A DNA stretch of 64,000 bases from Telopea speciosissima (taxonomy: Eukaryota > Streptophyta > Magnoliopsida > Proteales > Proteaceae), in contig NC_057922.1 in the NCBI RefSeq assembly GCF_018873765.1, forward strand, positions 10,243,563 through 10,307,562. Direction: 5' to 3'. Under the pieces are notes generated by a model. It searched no databases, was not told where the DNA came from, and worked only from the letters and a program-made list of their open reading frames with translations. Shown piece by piece: positions 34,200-46,287 of the stretch (the stretch's first letter is position 1; each line of letters begins with the position of its first letter). The position numbers and the translations under genes were made by a program.

Positions 34200-37100
34200 A
34201 AAGATAATTCGTGTCATTTCATATGTGTACTCAAAAAATGTACAACATAATAACAACTTTTGATAATAACATAATGATAATTCACTTTCAACTTAATTTA
34301 AAAATCATGTTTCATCCTTCACTTATAAAGGACCTTGGACATAAATTATAAAACAATGGAAATCAAAAGAAGATTATAAGTTGTAAATAAACGTAGTGGT
34401 GGCATTTAGAGTACCCCTTATTTGAAATAAAAAGGATGAGCATATATTCATTATCCAAATTAAAGACACTATAGTTTAGGAGCAGAGTTAGGGTTAAGAG
34501 AAACAAAGCAAAAGAGTAAGAAAGGGTTTGACAATAGAAAAATAGATTTCTTTGACGTTCTATCTTTTATTGACCACGTGGAAGCCTCTTCAGATCATCA
34601 AACTAACCAGTAGATAGAATACCCTTTCCTTAGCCATGTGTCAAATTTTGGGTCTCATCTCTATAATAGGTGTGACAGGAGCCCGTGCATTGGGTACATC
34701 TTTTTTTGGTCAAATTAAAGTTACTAAGAAGTAGTCAAAGTTGATTTTTTAATCAAATGAAAAGTATTATATTTCCATGTAGGGAATTGAAATTGATCTA
34801 AACTTCCACATGACTAATTGAAAAACTTGTTCATGTAGATAGAAGGTCCAAGAACACAGAATTGAACAAGTGGGATCGGTCTCCATTAAATCAACCTAAA
34901 TCTTTAATTTATTTATTTTTAGTTTTAAATCAATAGGTTTATGGATCTTGCTATAAGAGATAAGTTTCATTGATTTTCAAATATTTATTAATTAAAAGAT
35001 GCATTAGTCGCAAAAATTGAAGATCAAACATGATTCATAGGTGATTCCAAAAAAGAGTTACCAAAATCATCAATTCGACCAATTCCTCACATCATACATA
35101 GATGTGACCTTTTAAGGCATAGAAAGCTTCTACGAGAAACAAAACCCTGGACCGTAATTAAAGGACTCTGTTTTTCAACTCATGCCATAAGAGGACACCT
35201 TAATTTATTATAAGGGATAAAGTTTTCTGTCTAGGAGCCTTTGTCAATGCTCCTTGAGTCTATCTCTCTCCTGTCCCAATAGAGAACAGAGATGTCATTT
35301 CAGAGGGAAACGGAAACAATAGACAGGGGTAGGCCTTGCTCGCAGACATAGAACATTTCTCATACTATTAATAAGGTATATCTAAAACTAAGAAAGTATA
35401 TATTTATTTTGTGGTTCCTTAATTGATTGGCCTTCGTGGTCATTTATTGTATGGAGGGCGAAGCCTTGAAATCTAACTAACTCCCTTTTATTTTTTTTTG
35501 ATGAAAATCTAACTAACTCCCTTTGCTGTTAAAGATAAAGATATATCACGAGAATATTTGCTGAATCATTGTCAAAGTGTGCATATATATGAGAGAAATA
35601 GATTAAATCTAAGGAAGGTTTAATTACTTTGTGTCATTTACCAGTTTGATCATGTTCATTTAATATAAGAAGAATGTGGAGTCATTTGATCATTGAGGGA
35701 CTTTCGATCTTTTTCAAATTTAATAGTCCAACTTAATAATGTAGCTTTCCACGTGTTAGAAATTCCCCGGCAAACTCCGTTAGGGATTACACTAATCATG
35801 TGATTATTGGATGCATTCATTCCACGTGGGTCTATCTTATTCATCACCTATTTCATGTTGCCAACCTTGGCTACATGATTTATTAAATATAATTATATAT
35901 ATAATTAGAGAGAGAGGAGGGTGCAACACCTGGCGACATGTCCACCTTTTTCCATAAATTTGTGTATAAGAGTGAAACTATAAATGATACTATAGGTATA
36001 TTTAGGTTTTGTAACCTTTATTTTCAAAAATTCTTAAATTAGGGGTAAAAAAGATTTTCATTAATAATTTAAAGTGACTTTATCATTATGTCTCTATCAA
36101 AAAGTTATGTTTTTGCATATTTTTTGAACACATATACGACAAGATTTACTCTCATTGAAGGAAAAAATATGTTATACTAAAAAGACAAAAAACTAAAAGT
36201 ACAAATTATTTGACACTTTAAGGGGTATCAATAAGAAAATATATATTCAAGGTGATAAGAATTGACATGGAAATAGTCCCGTCTAATAGTAAAAATTTCC
36301 TTAAAAATAGTTTGCGAATTGAAAATCCTTCTCACAACCGGTGAGGTGCTTGCTATTAAGTTGGGGACGTAGATGGCATTGCTTGGTGGTATTACTATAG
36401 TTCCTATTCATTAGTGTTCCGAGCTCTTATTCATTACATTGTTGACGAATTGACCCATCCTCTAATAGAGGTATACGTTGTTATTGGTGATGTAAGGTTT
36501 GTAAAACCTTTTTCCTTTTTGTGGTTTTCACTTTGTTTATAGAGAGGATAAATCCCTTGAACAAAAACCAAAAAACAAAGAGGATAAATCCCGTGCTCAT
36601 GGTATAGCTAGTTGGGCTTTTTGTTATCTAAGGTTGAGTCTTTGGGTCTTCTCTTTTACGAAGGAACTCAGACCTATTGTAGATACTTTTTTGCCTTTTG
36701 AGGATGAATAAATTTTCACCCCAGGAGCAAAATTTGTTTTTACAAAAATGATAATATTTGTAGGGTTGGGGAAGGTTAGTATAAAAAATAAATTATTTCA
36801 ACAAGATTGAATGATTTGAATAAAGATTAGATAAAGGATTAGGTGTTAACGTCTTACTTCACTCTATCCTTTTTATAAGCAAGTGGGTCTTCAAAAGAGA
36901 TGATATACACTCTAGTAAGACCATCATCCTTATCAAGTCTAAAAACCAATTAGAAAAAAAAAAAATAAAAAAAAATAACACACTTGGTTCTTTTATGCGG
37001 TGTTTGGTATGCATTTTTTAAATATATTCTAGGTTGATTTCGTATTCTCGAACAATAAAAACAACTATTTTTATCATCCGAGAATGTGGAATTGACTTAG

Positions 37101-37950
37101 AATACATACCAAAACACTACCTTAATTTCTACTTTTTTTTTTGGTTTTGCTAGAGCCATAAATTCTACCTAGATGTAGTAGTGTTGGTTTCAATCTATGT
37201 TATGATCTCATTGACATGAAAATCAGAATGACTTAAGTTGGGAGCAAATAGAAAATAAAAAAGGAGAGGGTTGAGTATGCCACCAATTTTCGATAAATTA
37301 ATGGCATACACTAATCACAGGGTTAGACATAGAAGGAGAGAGGATAACACATGTCACGCATTCAACGCACTAGCGTTTTCCCAAAGAAAAAACAAAAAGG
37401 CACTCCTAATATGATTTTTTTAGTAGAATTAATTCTTTGTAAGAATTTTATCAGTTAAGAAAGTCATGTTAGCTTTTAGCTCCACCCGACGATAATGTCA
37501 AAGAAATCTGCACGCCATATTAATAACGGTACAGAGAACGGTACAGAGAACGGTATCATTCACATGGAACCTACATGGTCAAAATAGGAGAGAGAAAAAA
37601 AAAAAAAAAAAAAAAACCCATGATATCGTGGCAATTCTTTTCCCTATATTAAATAAAACAAACCATTTCATATTGTTACACCGAAAGCATCTAATTGCAT
37701 GGTAATGCTAATTTCACCAAAAAAACAGAATTTACCTGTTGTCCTGTTCAGAATATGAATAAATAATTGAAGTGAGATTAAACTTTTTCTTGTAAGATTG
37801 GGTCTAATTAGAGAGTTGGTGACAATCATGAAACGTGTCTTCATTCTGAGACAAGTCCAGTAATTAGAGCATGCCCCATGCATTTAAATTCCATAAAATT
37901 TCAATTTTGATTAATTAGTTTTATAGAACAAATGGAACTTACATAAATAG
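34200..37950. other. Gene-free interval
   Basis: AT-rich with no convincing coding frame. It holds a 3' SINE scrap near 34676-34715 (cccgtgcattgggta, then a T run), a short direct repeat (aaatctaactaactccctt twice, 35465-35525), a 12-bp tandem (aacggtacagag) at 37525-37557, and one MITE. Confidence 0.5.
37009..37118. mobile_element. Foldback MITE (gtttggtatgc family)
   Basis: It starts gtttggtatgcattttt and ends aatacataccaaaacac, with the shared centre aacaactatttttatcat. Related copies are at 42563, 56685 and 614. Confidence 0.6.
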
Positions 37951-37953
37951 TGT

Positions 37954-38520
37954 ATGGTTCTGTCTTTTAATTTCCTACTAAGCTCGCTCAAAGCAATGGT
38001 TTCTCCAGTTTCTCCTCCCTTAGCTTCTCATTCTTTAGCATCTTCAAATAATAACATCTCCCAGGGTTACCAAGTACCTGCTTTACCATTCATCCTTGTA
38101 CCTCTTTTGCCTGTAGTTTACTGCATCTTGTGGTGTTTAATCCATATTGGACTCGTATACTTGAAAAACAGAAGAGGATCCGACACAGTTTCAGAGACAC
38201 CTGCAGTTCTTCCAGTTCGAGTTTCTGGGCAAACGAGGCAACAACAACAGCAGCTTCAGTTACTGTACAAAGAAAATGGAAAAAGTGGGTTAAATAAAGA
38301 TTGCCCAATTTGCTTGGAGGAGCCTGAAGGAGAAGGAGAGACAAAAGCGAAGGCCGAGACAGAGGCAGAGGCAGACGCAGAAGCAATACCATGGCGATTG
38401 GTGCCTGAGTGCTGCCATAGATTTCATGAACTCTGTCTAAACCGGTGGTTGAAATTGTCACAAACCTGTCCACTTTGCCGGGTCGCTACTGAACTTGAAG
38501 CTTTTGTTGATGTGGTTTGA
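37954..38520 (+). CDS. Membrane-anchored RING-H2 finger protein, putative E3 ubiquitin ligase (ATL-like)
   Basis: A single-exon gene of 188 codons (or 174 from the second ATG at 37996, MVSPVSPPLAS; the choice is open). One hydrophobic segment (about residues 41-70, VPALPFILVPLLPVVYCILW onward) is the likely membrane anchor. A Gln run follows (QQQQQ, about residue 96). The RING-H2 ligands are C117, C120, C153, H155, H158, C161, C172 and C175, all present. Plant proteins of this type transfer ubiquitin from an E2 to substrates. Unusually, the loop between the first and second ligand pairs is stretched to 32 residues by a repetitive acidic-Ala segment (about 125-144, EGETKAKAETEAEADAEA). There is a TC microsatellite just after the stop. 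Confidence 0.85.
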   Translation: MVLSFNFLLSSLKAMVSPVSPPLASHSLASSNNNISQGYQVPALPFILVPLLPVVYCILWCLIHIGLVYLKNRRGSDTVSETPAVLPVRVSGQTRQQQQQLQLLYKENGKSGLNKDCPICLEEPEGEGETKAKAETEAEADAEAIPWRLVPECCHRFHELCLNRWLKLSQTCPLCRVATELEAFVDVV

Positions 38521-39386
38521 TTTGTTTATCATGATTCATTACATTTGAGTAAGGAGAAGTTCTTTATCTCTCTCTTTCTCTCTCTCTCCCAATAATGTCT
38601 GTTTTAGGCCAAAGATTAGGTTACACCGGATACGAAAACGGTTAGAAATTGGTTTTATGAAGGTTGAACCCGCTTCATATGGTAAGGGTTGGACTGCTTG
38701 GAAGGGCATAAGTCACAGGGAAAGAGAAGGGACTGAACCGGCCACAACAATGTTTTGCATTAATAGCTTATCCAGGGATGCCACATGGAGGGCTGATATG
38801 GTCAATTGGTTGGTAGCTGGTTTAGTTTTCAAGATGGATTGAATCTCAATCATGTAATTTAATTTATTCCCTTTGTATTTCAACCGGCCATTTAAACCGG
38901 TTTATCTAATGTAATTGATTCCCTATAATTTTCCTGAACCTTTTATGTAACCATGAAGCAAAATGCATTATGGTCGGATTCACCTCAAGTAGGTGGAGAT
39001 CTGGACATGTTCACAAAATTTGAACACTTCTTGAGCTGCCATTCTAAACATGTGATTCATGGAGCCCATTTGATTGTTAGGTTTGTGCTTTTCATATGGA
39101 AGCTGATTTGTTTGGACTGATTGTTTTCCTCTCTTGTAATTATGCAATTTTTTTTCTTTTTTTTGGGGGAAGGATCTAGTGCTATTGTTTTATCCTCAAA
39201 AAATAAAACTTTTTATTTGCTTTTCAATTAAATTAAATTACATCTGAGTCTGATGACATCTCTATGGACATCTCTATGGATGTATTTTTAATTGTCTTTT
39301 GTCTTATTTACAAAAATTATTTAAGATAGAGATATAAAAGAGTTTTAAAAAATAAGTCAAAAATATAATTATCAAAATGTGTCATT
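38521..39386. other. 3' flank of the RING-H2 gene
   Basis: A short CT microsatellite (about 38565-38590), then non-coding sequence. gacatctctatg is repeated in tandem near 39255-39280. No gene is seen. Confidence 0.45.
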
Positions 39387-40664
39387 TTTATCGGCTGCCT
39401 CCCCCATACTTTTCGGACAGCCTCGATCTGCAAGGTAAGCGATTTGGTTATTAACTCACAATGGAATCTACCATTACTTGCCACTTCTTTTCCTGTGAGT
39501 TTCGCTTCTGAAATTTCAAAGGTGTGCATTTCAGCATCTGAGGACCAGTGGAAATGCTCATTGACAAAAAATGGGACGTTTTCCACTCGGCAAGTTGCCT
39601 CTTACCTGCTTTCTCATTTTCATATTGACCAGATTCTTTCCAAATGGTGGCGTTTTTTCTGGAAGCTTAAAATTCCTTTGAAATTTAAAATATTTTTTTG
39701 GCGTGTTTTACATGCAGGTTTACCTGTCAAGGATACTATCGTGCACTGGTTGTTGATCGAGCCTACATGTTTTCTCTGTGGTGCTCGTGATGAAACCCAA
39801 TGGCATCTTTTTATATCTTGTGAATGGACTAAGCGTATTTGGGCGTCTGGGCCCCTCGGACGGAGAACGGAGTACCTTAGCAACCCCTCTTTGGCACATC
39901 TCTATGCTTCCCTCCTCACTTCTAAGGCCCTGGATTTAAACACTGCTTATTGGTATTTTTCTGTTGTTATTTTAACTTGCTATTTCGTTTGGTTTGTGAG
40001 AAACAAGGTATCTCGTGGATTAACCCCTGCTGATCCTCATTTGGTGTTATCAAATATTACTTGCTGGATGCACTATTTAGATCTCACTCCCCCTACTTTG
40101 AATGCACTCCATTTGGATCACAACCAATCTACACAATGCATTCCACTTTTCACTCCCCAATTGTTTAACGACGATATGTACTTCCCTGTTCTCTGCTGCG
40201 TAGGCATTTCTGAACCATCAATGGGACTAACCGGATGGGGGTATTGCTTTTTGTTAGATGGCAAGAGTGTTTTAATATTTGCAGGATTTTCGTGTTCAAC
40301 TAACTCGAAGGAAGCTGAGCTGATAGGAATCTTGCAGGGGTGAAAACACGCTCTCCAGGAGGGGATACGATTAAAAGAAATTTGGGTTACCAATTTTAGC
40401 CTTAGTCTAATTTTGCAATCAGGACATAATTTTGGGGTACCTTGGTCGGTCCTTTCTTCTTATCTCGAATTAGCAGAACTAACTTCAAATTTCACCACTG
40501 TACCTATCTCACACAGGCACAATCACTGGACGGCTGCCTTGGGATCCTTTACAAAGTCTTTAGTTAGGACCAAATCTCACCCTGCACCTTTTCTGTATGA
40601 TGTACGTACGTTTTTGTTAATGTGAATATAGCATCTGTTTTCCCATAAATAAATAAAAAAAAAA
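39387..40664 (+). mobile_element. 5'-truncated L1-type LINE
   Basis: The open frame 39444-40343 encodes the tail of an L1-type ORF2: the region after the reverse transcriptase (WKCSLTKNGTFSTRQV, then FFWRVLHAGLPVKDT), the zinc-knuckle-like CFLCGARDETQWHLFISC motif, and the beginning of an RNase H-like domain (GWGYCFLLDGKS). It ends in a short A-rich tail. An 8-bp GTGTCATT lies before (39379-39386) and after (40665-40672), a plausible target-site duplication. The reverse transcriptase itself is missing, as is common in truncated LINE copies. Confidence 0.8.
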
Positions 40665-40766
40665 GTGTCATTGTTTCATACATATTTTTAGAATACATAT
40701 GAAATGACATTATTGTCCTCATTAAAAATTAAAAAATCATGTCATACTAAAAGGATAAAAAAAATA

Positions 40767-42111
40767 GGGTTATTTCAAATGCCCCCTTGAAAATGGTCAA
40801 ACTTATAATTGCTCCCTTGAATTTTCATTAATTGTATATGCACCCCTATTTTTCAAACTAAATACCAATATAATCCCCCCGTGGTTAGAGACCTTGTGGT
40901 ATGACCGATTCTAGTTTTTGAAAATTTATGAACTATTCTGCCCCTTGATAAGGTAGAATGACAAAAATACCCTTATTTGAAAAAATAAATAAAATAAAAA
41001 CCCTGCAACTCATCTTCCCTAAATCGTTTAGGGTTTGGGAAAGATGAGTTTTTGAATCTGAAATGGAACAATTTCCTGCACACTTACCCAGTAATTTACC
41101 CTTGCATTTCTTGCTAACCCTGTTGATGTTTATCTCTGCTGAAGAGGAAGAGCTACTGAGTAAAGGAGTTAAGAGAGATCCGCCTTCGATTGGGTGTTTG
41201 TTGCTTGCTCCACCATCCATTCTCTTTCACTTTAAAATCTTAAAAAAGATATAGTGAGAATCGAACCCAGGTAGCCTCGTTCTTTGTAATGGATTGATTA
41301 ATCGATGTGAAGGGTCAAGTCTGCAAGTTTTGAGACTTGGTTTTCTATCTTGTGGGTGTCAAGGGCAGTGGTCATAATTCTTTTTTTGTTTCTTTTTTCT
41401 TCTCTCTTCCTTCCTCGGGTGGCCTGGCCTAACAGGTTTGGTTGATGAGCTTAGCAGAAGAAGCAGGCCGAAATTACCAAATCAGAGAGGCTTAGATTAT
41501 AGTATTTTAAAGTGAAAAAATTTTAGGTTGTGTTTTGATGTGTCGTCGTCGTTGTCGATTTTTTGTCCATTCCGCTTCTTTCAATGACGGAGCTGCTCTC
41601 TCTCTCTCTCTCAGAAGGAGGTAAGGAAGTTGCTTTGGTAGAAAGTAAAGTCTGTTCTGCAAACTTGGAATGAGCGACATGCACTGATGCAGAGCAAGTT
41701 CCACAAAGACACGATTACACTTGCAGGTTTTGGGGTCGTGAATTTGTGATAGCTTGCGTGACACAAACTCATCTCGTCCAATTACTGGGTAAGTGTGCAA
41801 GAAATTGTTCCATTTCAGATTCAAAAACTCATCTTCTCTAAACCCTAAACGATTTGGGGAAAATGAGTTGCAGGGTTTTTTGTTTTTTTGTTTTCAAATA
41901 AGGGTATTTTTGTCATTCTATCTTATTAAGGGGGCAGAATGATCTATAAATTTTTAAAAACTAGGATCCGTTATAACATAACGTCTCTCACTAATGGGAG
42001 AGACTATATTGGTACTTAACTTGTAAAGCAAGGGTGTACGTGAAAATAATGAACACTCAGGGAGGCAATTATAAGTTTGACCATTTTTAGGGAGGCATTT
42101 GAAAATAATCC
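40767..42111. mobile_element. Mutator-like element with ~330-bp terminal inverted repeats, possible Pack-MULE
   Basis: Left arm 40767-41096 and right arm 41780-42111 are inverted copies of each other, both starting from the outside with ttatttcaaatgcc or ttattttcaaatgcc. A perfect 9-bp AAAAAAATA lies on each side (40758-40766 and 42112-42120), the length expected for Mutator-like elements, although its simple composition weakens it. The roughly 680-bp interior has no transposase. On the minus strand its left part reads MDGGASNKHPIEGGSLLTPL, which looks like a normal protein start and might be a captured host fragment. Confidence 0.8.
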
Positions 42112-42225
42112 AAAAAAATAAGGCCACAAATTATTTGTCACCTTGAGGGGGTCAATAAAAAATTCCCTTCACGTAATGCTATTAGAAGTGAGTTTGGGAC
42201 AAATCAAATATATCCAACCTTGCTT

Positions 42226-42390
42226 TAGCATCGGGCTACTCTCCAATTAGTGCGTCAATGAGGCATCCAACAACTGGGCTACTAGGTGCGCGCTGGAATG
42301 TGTGCATGCAAGGGGCTCAATACGCATACAACCAACCCAGTTGTTGGATGCCTCATTGGGCAATGGACTCGATGGAGAGGAGCTAGATCC
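42226..42390. mobile_element. hAT-type MITE with 8-bp target-site duplication
   Basis: A 165-bp element. An inner perfect inverted pair is caatgaggcatccaacaact (42256) and agttgttggatgcctcattg (to 42358). Flanks carry CCTTGCTT on both sides (42218-42225 and 42391-42398). Related words occur near 1690 and 55.6 kb. Confidence 0.7.
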
Positions 42391-42562
42391 CCTTGCTTCA
42401 CTCTTAAACCATGGGCATCATTTGAAGTTCTATACATGGATTGGAGAACAAAATAGAAACTAAGTGTGACATATCAAACATACTTAATGTGGTTTCTCCT
42501 TCACCAAAAAAAAGAAAAATGTGGCTTTTCAACATTTTTAATGGAATGGAGTATGAAGCTTG

Positions 42563-42690
42563 TGTTTGGTATGCATTTTTTGAATGCATTCTAGGTCAAT
42601 TTCATATTACTGGATGATAAAAATAATTGTTTTGATTATCCAAGAATGCAAAATTGACCTAGAATGCATTCAAAAAATGCATAAGAAACA
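42563..42690. mobile_element. Foldback MITE (gtttggtatgc family), best copy
   Basis: The arms of about 40 bases are nearly perfect complements: gcattttttgaatgcattct on the left, agaatgcattcaaaaaatgc on the right, with a short centre (gataaaaataattgttttgattatc). The RNA or single strand would fold into one long hairpin. Confidence 0.75.
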
Positions 42691-42735
42691 CAACCTTAAT
42701 TAAAGAAAGAACAAAAGCCCATATAATTGATACAA

Positions 42736-42763
42736 GGCCCACGGCCCACGGCCCACGGCCCAT
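42736..42763. repeat. 7-bp tandem repeat x 4
   Basis: The unit ggcccac occurs four times, the last ending in t. It is a short minisatellite; no function is implied. Confidence 0.9.
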
Positions 42764-43159
42764 GTGAAGTAGTAGAATCGATTCCATGACCTCCTGACGT
42801 GCTGCTACCTTGTGGAGTTGGAGGGGTTCAGTTATACTGTGCATTGCACATTCTCTCGACGCGCTCGTGTTTGGATAGAAAACGAGGGAAACCAGCGATT
42901 CCCTGATAGAGTGGTAGTACTCATAGCCTTCGGACCAATACCCACTGTATGTGTTAAGTTTGAGGAAGACGAGATGACACTGCAATTGTCGAAGGCCTTC
43001 AACCTACGGGTCACATTCCTCTCCATCCTCATACAGCAATCGACGTTCATCTGAGAGTTTGATTGCTGGTGAATTTGACCTCCACATACTTCTAAACTCA
43101 CCAGATTACTTAAAAAAAACATCCTTTTTTCCTCTTCAGTCTCATGATTGGACACACTT

Positions 43160-43432
43160 AGAGTCCTGAGGTCAGGGTTCCGGAGCCGGTGAGATTTGCT
43201 GATCTCTGTATCTCAGATTCTCTGTGTTTGCAGCTATGCATCTTCTTCTTCATTTTTCCACACCTGTTATCTCTGTGTTGAAACCGTTTTCAAGCATCTA
43301 TGCTCCCTTAAGTTCTATTTCAGAAATCCCAAGAGACGCCTGCTCGACTGAATTCTGAGATATCCGATGTTTTCACTCGCCTTCTACCTTGCTCCAGCTC
43401 GAACAACCAATTTTGCACTATATTGGTAATCA
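43160..43432 (+). other. Possible first leader exon of the MULE-derived gene
   Basis: A C+T-rich stretch resembling plant 5' leaders, followed by a donor-like gtaatcattt at 43427. The coding exon at 46288 is preceded by a matching acceptor (acag ending 46284). Intervening sequence up to 46284 would be intron. There is no RNA evidence and other leader exons are possible. Confidence 0.3.
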
Positions 43433-43989
43433 TTTATCTTTTTTCATATGTATATAAGTTTGAGGATTGCTTTTGTTTTCTTCCCTTTTTCTTTTATATA
43501 CGCCGACTTGTGCTGGTATTATAATGCTCCATCCTCTCCCCCCGTCCCCACCCCCCCCCCCCCCCAAAAAAAAAAAAAAAAGTCCAAATTTATGTTAAAG
43601 TGTGGTTGTTCACAAATTTTTCATAAGTTGCTTATATTCATACTTCTTATATTTTTATTTTCTGTTTTTGCTTGGGAATGCAGTTTGTCATTTGTTTTCC
43701 TGTGTTGTATTTTGCATTCGATGTAATTAATATTGAACGTGATTGGCTAATGCTTCCGGGATTCAAGATTTTTGTGGTAGAAACCAGAATGGTGGTTAAG
43801 AATTCCTCAGTTTTCCAATCGTAAGTTAATCATTTTCATGTTATGGTAGGTTCCAAAATTATTTTGTGTTAGCTGAAAAAGGTTATCTTGTTTATCCTTC
43901 TTTAAATTATGAGAAAAATGTGACTTTCCTTTTAATTGAATGATGTATGACTAGGGTTCCCACAACAAGATGAACCACTTAGAATGCAA

Positions 43990-44583
43990 TTGATGATGGT
44001 ATTTCGGGGCAAATAAAGAAGGTGATATAGACGATGATGTTTCACAGAGAATTAAAATAGGATGGATGAAGTGGAGAGGTGCGTCCGGAGTGTTTTGTGA
44101 TTGACGTATCCCTAAAAACTTAAAGGAAAATTTTAGGACAATCATACAACCGGGTATGATGTATGGTGCGGAATGCTGGGCAGTTAGGAAGCATCATATA
44201 GATTAACTCACTATAACTAATATAATGATGTTGAGATAGATGTGTGGCAAATTAGAAACGATAAAGTAAGGAATGATCAAATTAGAGCTGATTGGGGAGT
44301 AGCTCCGATACATAATAAGCTATGAGAAAGTCGTTTGAGGTGGCATGGCCATATTTAATGGAGGTCTTTAGATGCTCCATACGAAGGAGTGATTTGATTC
44401 AGATTGAAGGAGCTAAAAGAGCCAGTGGCAGATCTAAAATGGCTCTAGGAGAAGTGGTGAGGAAAGACATACATAGCTTAGGTCTTGTATCAAATATGAC
44501 CTCGAATAGAGTTAATTGGAGGGTAAGGATCCATGTAGTCGACCCCATTTAGTTGGGAAAAGGCTGAGTTGTTGTTGTTGTAT
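43990..44583 (+). mobile_element. RTE-type LINE, 3' end
   Basis: Degenerate coding sequence with the familiar order of plant RTE 3' ends: a [14 protein letters not shown]-like start, MMYGAECWAV, a RWHGHI-like stretch, a GR/SKMALGEVVRKDI segment, then WRVRIHVVDPI and a stop. It ends with a gttgttgttgt tail. It is 5'-truncated and carries stops and shifts. It lies in the presumed leader intron of the gene at 46288. Confidence 0.75.
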
Positions 44584-44589
44584 AATATC

Positions 44590-46280
44590 TGCTCTTTAGT
44601 TCACACAACTTGGTTCTTATAGAAAAAATAAGGTTAGGTTTTATTGGGTTGATGGCGTGAAAATGTTTAGGGTTTATAGAGATTAGTATGATTTAAGAAC
44701 TGTAGAGGGGTTGTATTGTGAAATAACAGAAAATCAATGAGTATGGGAGAACCCACCCAATCTCTAGGCCTTAAAGGGTTTGGATTAGAGATGATTGGGG
44801 TCTGTATGAGCAGGTTCTAGGTGAGGTTTGGAGGTTATTTACTGGAGAACAAGATTGTGGGAAAAGAGGCTGATAGTTGGTATGCGAATGTGCAGCAACA
44901 AGTGATACAACTAGAAAGTAAAGTCAAAAGCGAAAGATGATAACTCAGGGATAACTAGCAGATCTACGAAATCTTAAGTCTCTAATAGGTTTTAGTACTA
45001 GCACTGGAAACTCAAGACACCCATACAGGAGCAGTGAAGAAGCGCAATATTTTCGCTTAAATTCATGGAAAACAAGAAGCTTAAAAGAAAATTTTGGTCT
45101 AGAAACATGGGGAAAAGAAATGGTGGGTTGTGCTTCACTAGGAGTTGGTGATGGGCACTGAGCTGAGTCATTGATTCCCTTCTCCCAGAATAAATGGGCA
45201 GACATTAGGTAGTAATGGTACATGTCTTGCATGGAAATATATTTTTGGTCCAAGTATAGAGATCTAAATTGATGTGGAAAACTGCTTTGGAAAATGGAAA
45301 ATGGAAAATGGAAATGGACTAACTCTTACTTTTCTTTGTTATTGAATTGTAGGATTCGGTTTGACTGGCAGTAGATCGGTTGACCTCAATCTTGATTTCA
45401 TAGGTACAGGTACATTGCTGTTTTACATTTTTTGTTTTTTTATTTATATAATTATTTTTTAAAAATTAATTGCTACTGCTATGGGAATGATGATGATAGT
45501 TTTGGGTTTTATATTTTAAAGGAAGGGATGTTAAATCCATTGGTGTCCATCGGCAGCTTCATGGCAGTCAATAAATTGTATGTTGTAGTTATCATGGAGA
45601 AAAACTATATTAGTCCATATGGTATGAAAGCCGATCAATGGGTTTTGGTTGATGAAGGCACCTTGTGAATGGTTTTTAGTTTATCCTTCCATAGCTATTA
45701 CTGTGTCTGTGGGTGGATGGAATGAATGTGGTTGAATTTTGTGATTGTGTTGTTCTTTTCCTTTTCCCTTTAAATATAAAGTTGGAATAACAGTTCTTAG
45801 TTTAGGCCCATTTTGCCCCTATGGTATGTTAATTCCTGAATTGCAGGGCCATATCTTCTGTATTTTTTTGTCTAGTCTTTTTATTTTTCGGGGATGAGAA
45901 CTATGGAAGTCATATTCTGAGGCTCACATCCATTTCCCCCCCCCTCTTTATGAAAAACCTTGGAAAGCCCAAGGTTTCAGGCCTAAATAGCTGTACTTCT
46001 TTTTCTTTTTTGGAGTATGGTGATGAATGTGGGGTTTGGCATCTGGTTTAGGGAGGACATGTATTATGTCCATGGATGATATGACCCAATGATTACAGGT
46101 TGATGGTTGTCAATGGGGGTGGATTTTGGATGGGATTTGGTCTATTTGTGAAAGATATGGTCGTCCAATGGTTTGATTGTTGTCCATGGACGTATGTGGT
46201 GAATGGTTTGTGGTCATGTGGTGTTTATGAGGCAGTATGTTTTTGACTTGTTCATATCATTCTTTCTTTTATTGACAATG
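44590..46280. other. Presumed intron upstream of the MULE-derived ORF
   Basis: T-rich with no convincing coding frame. It ends in a pyrimidine-rich tract (ttctttcttttattg) and acag at 46281-46284. Confidence 0.4.
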
Positions 46281-46287
46281 ACAGAAT

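Noticed and set aside
42812-43054. 80-codon frame MELEGFSYTVHC as a gene
   Set aside because: The opposite strand is equally open and neither product is recognised; no splice context supports it.
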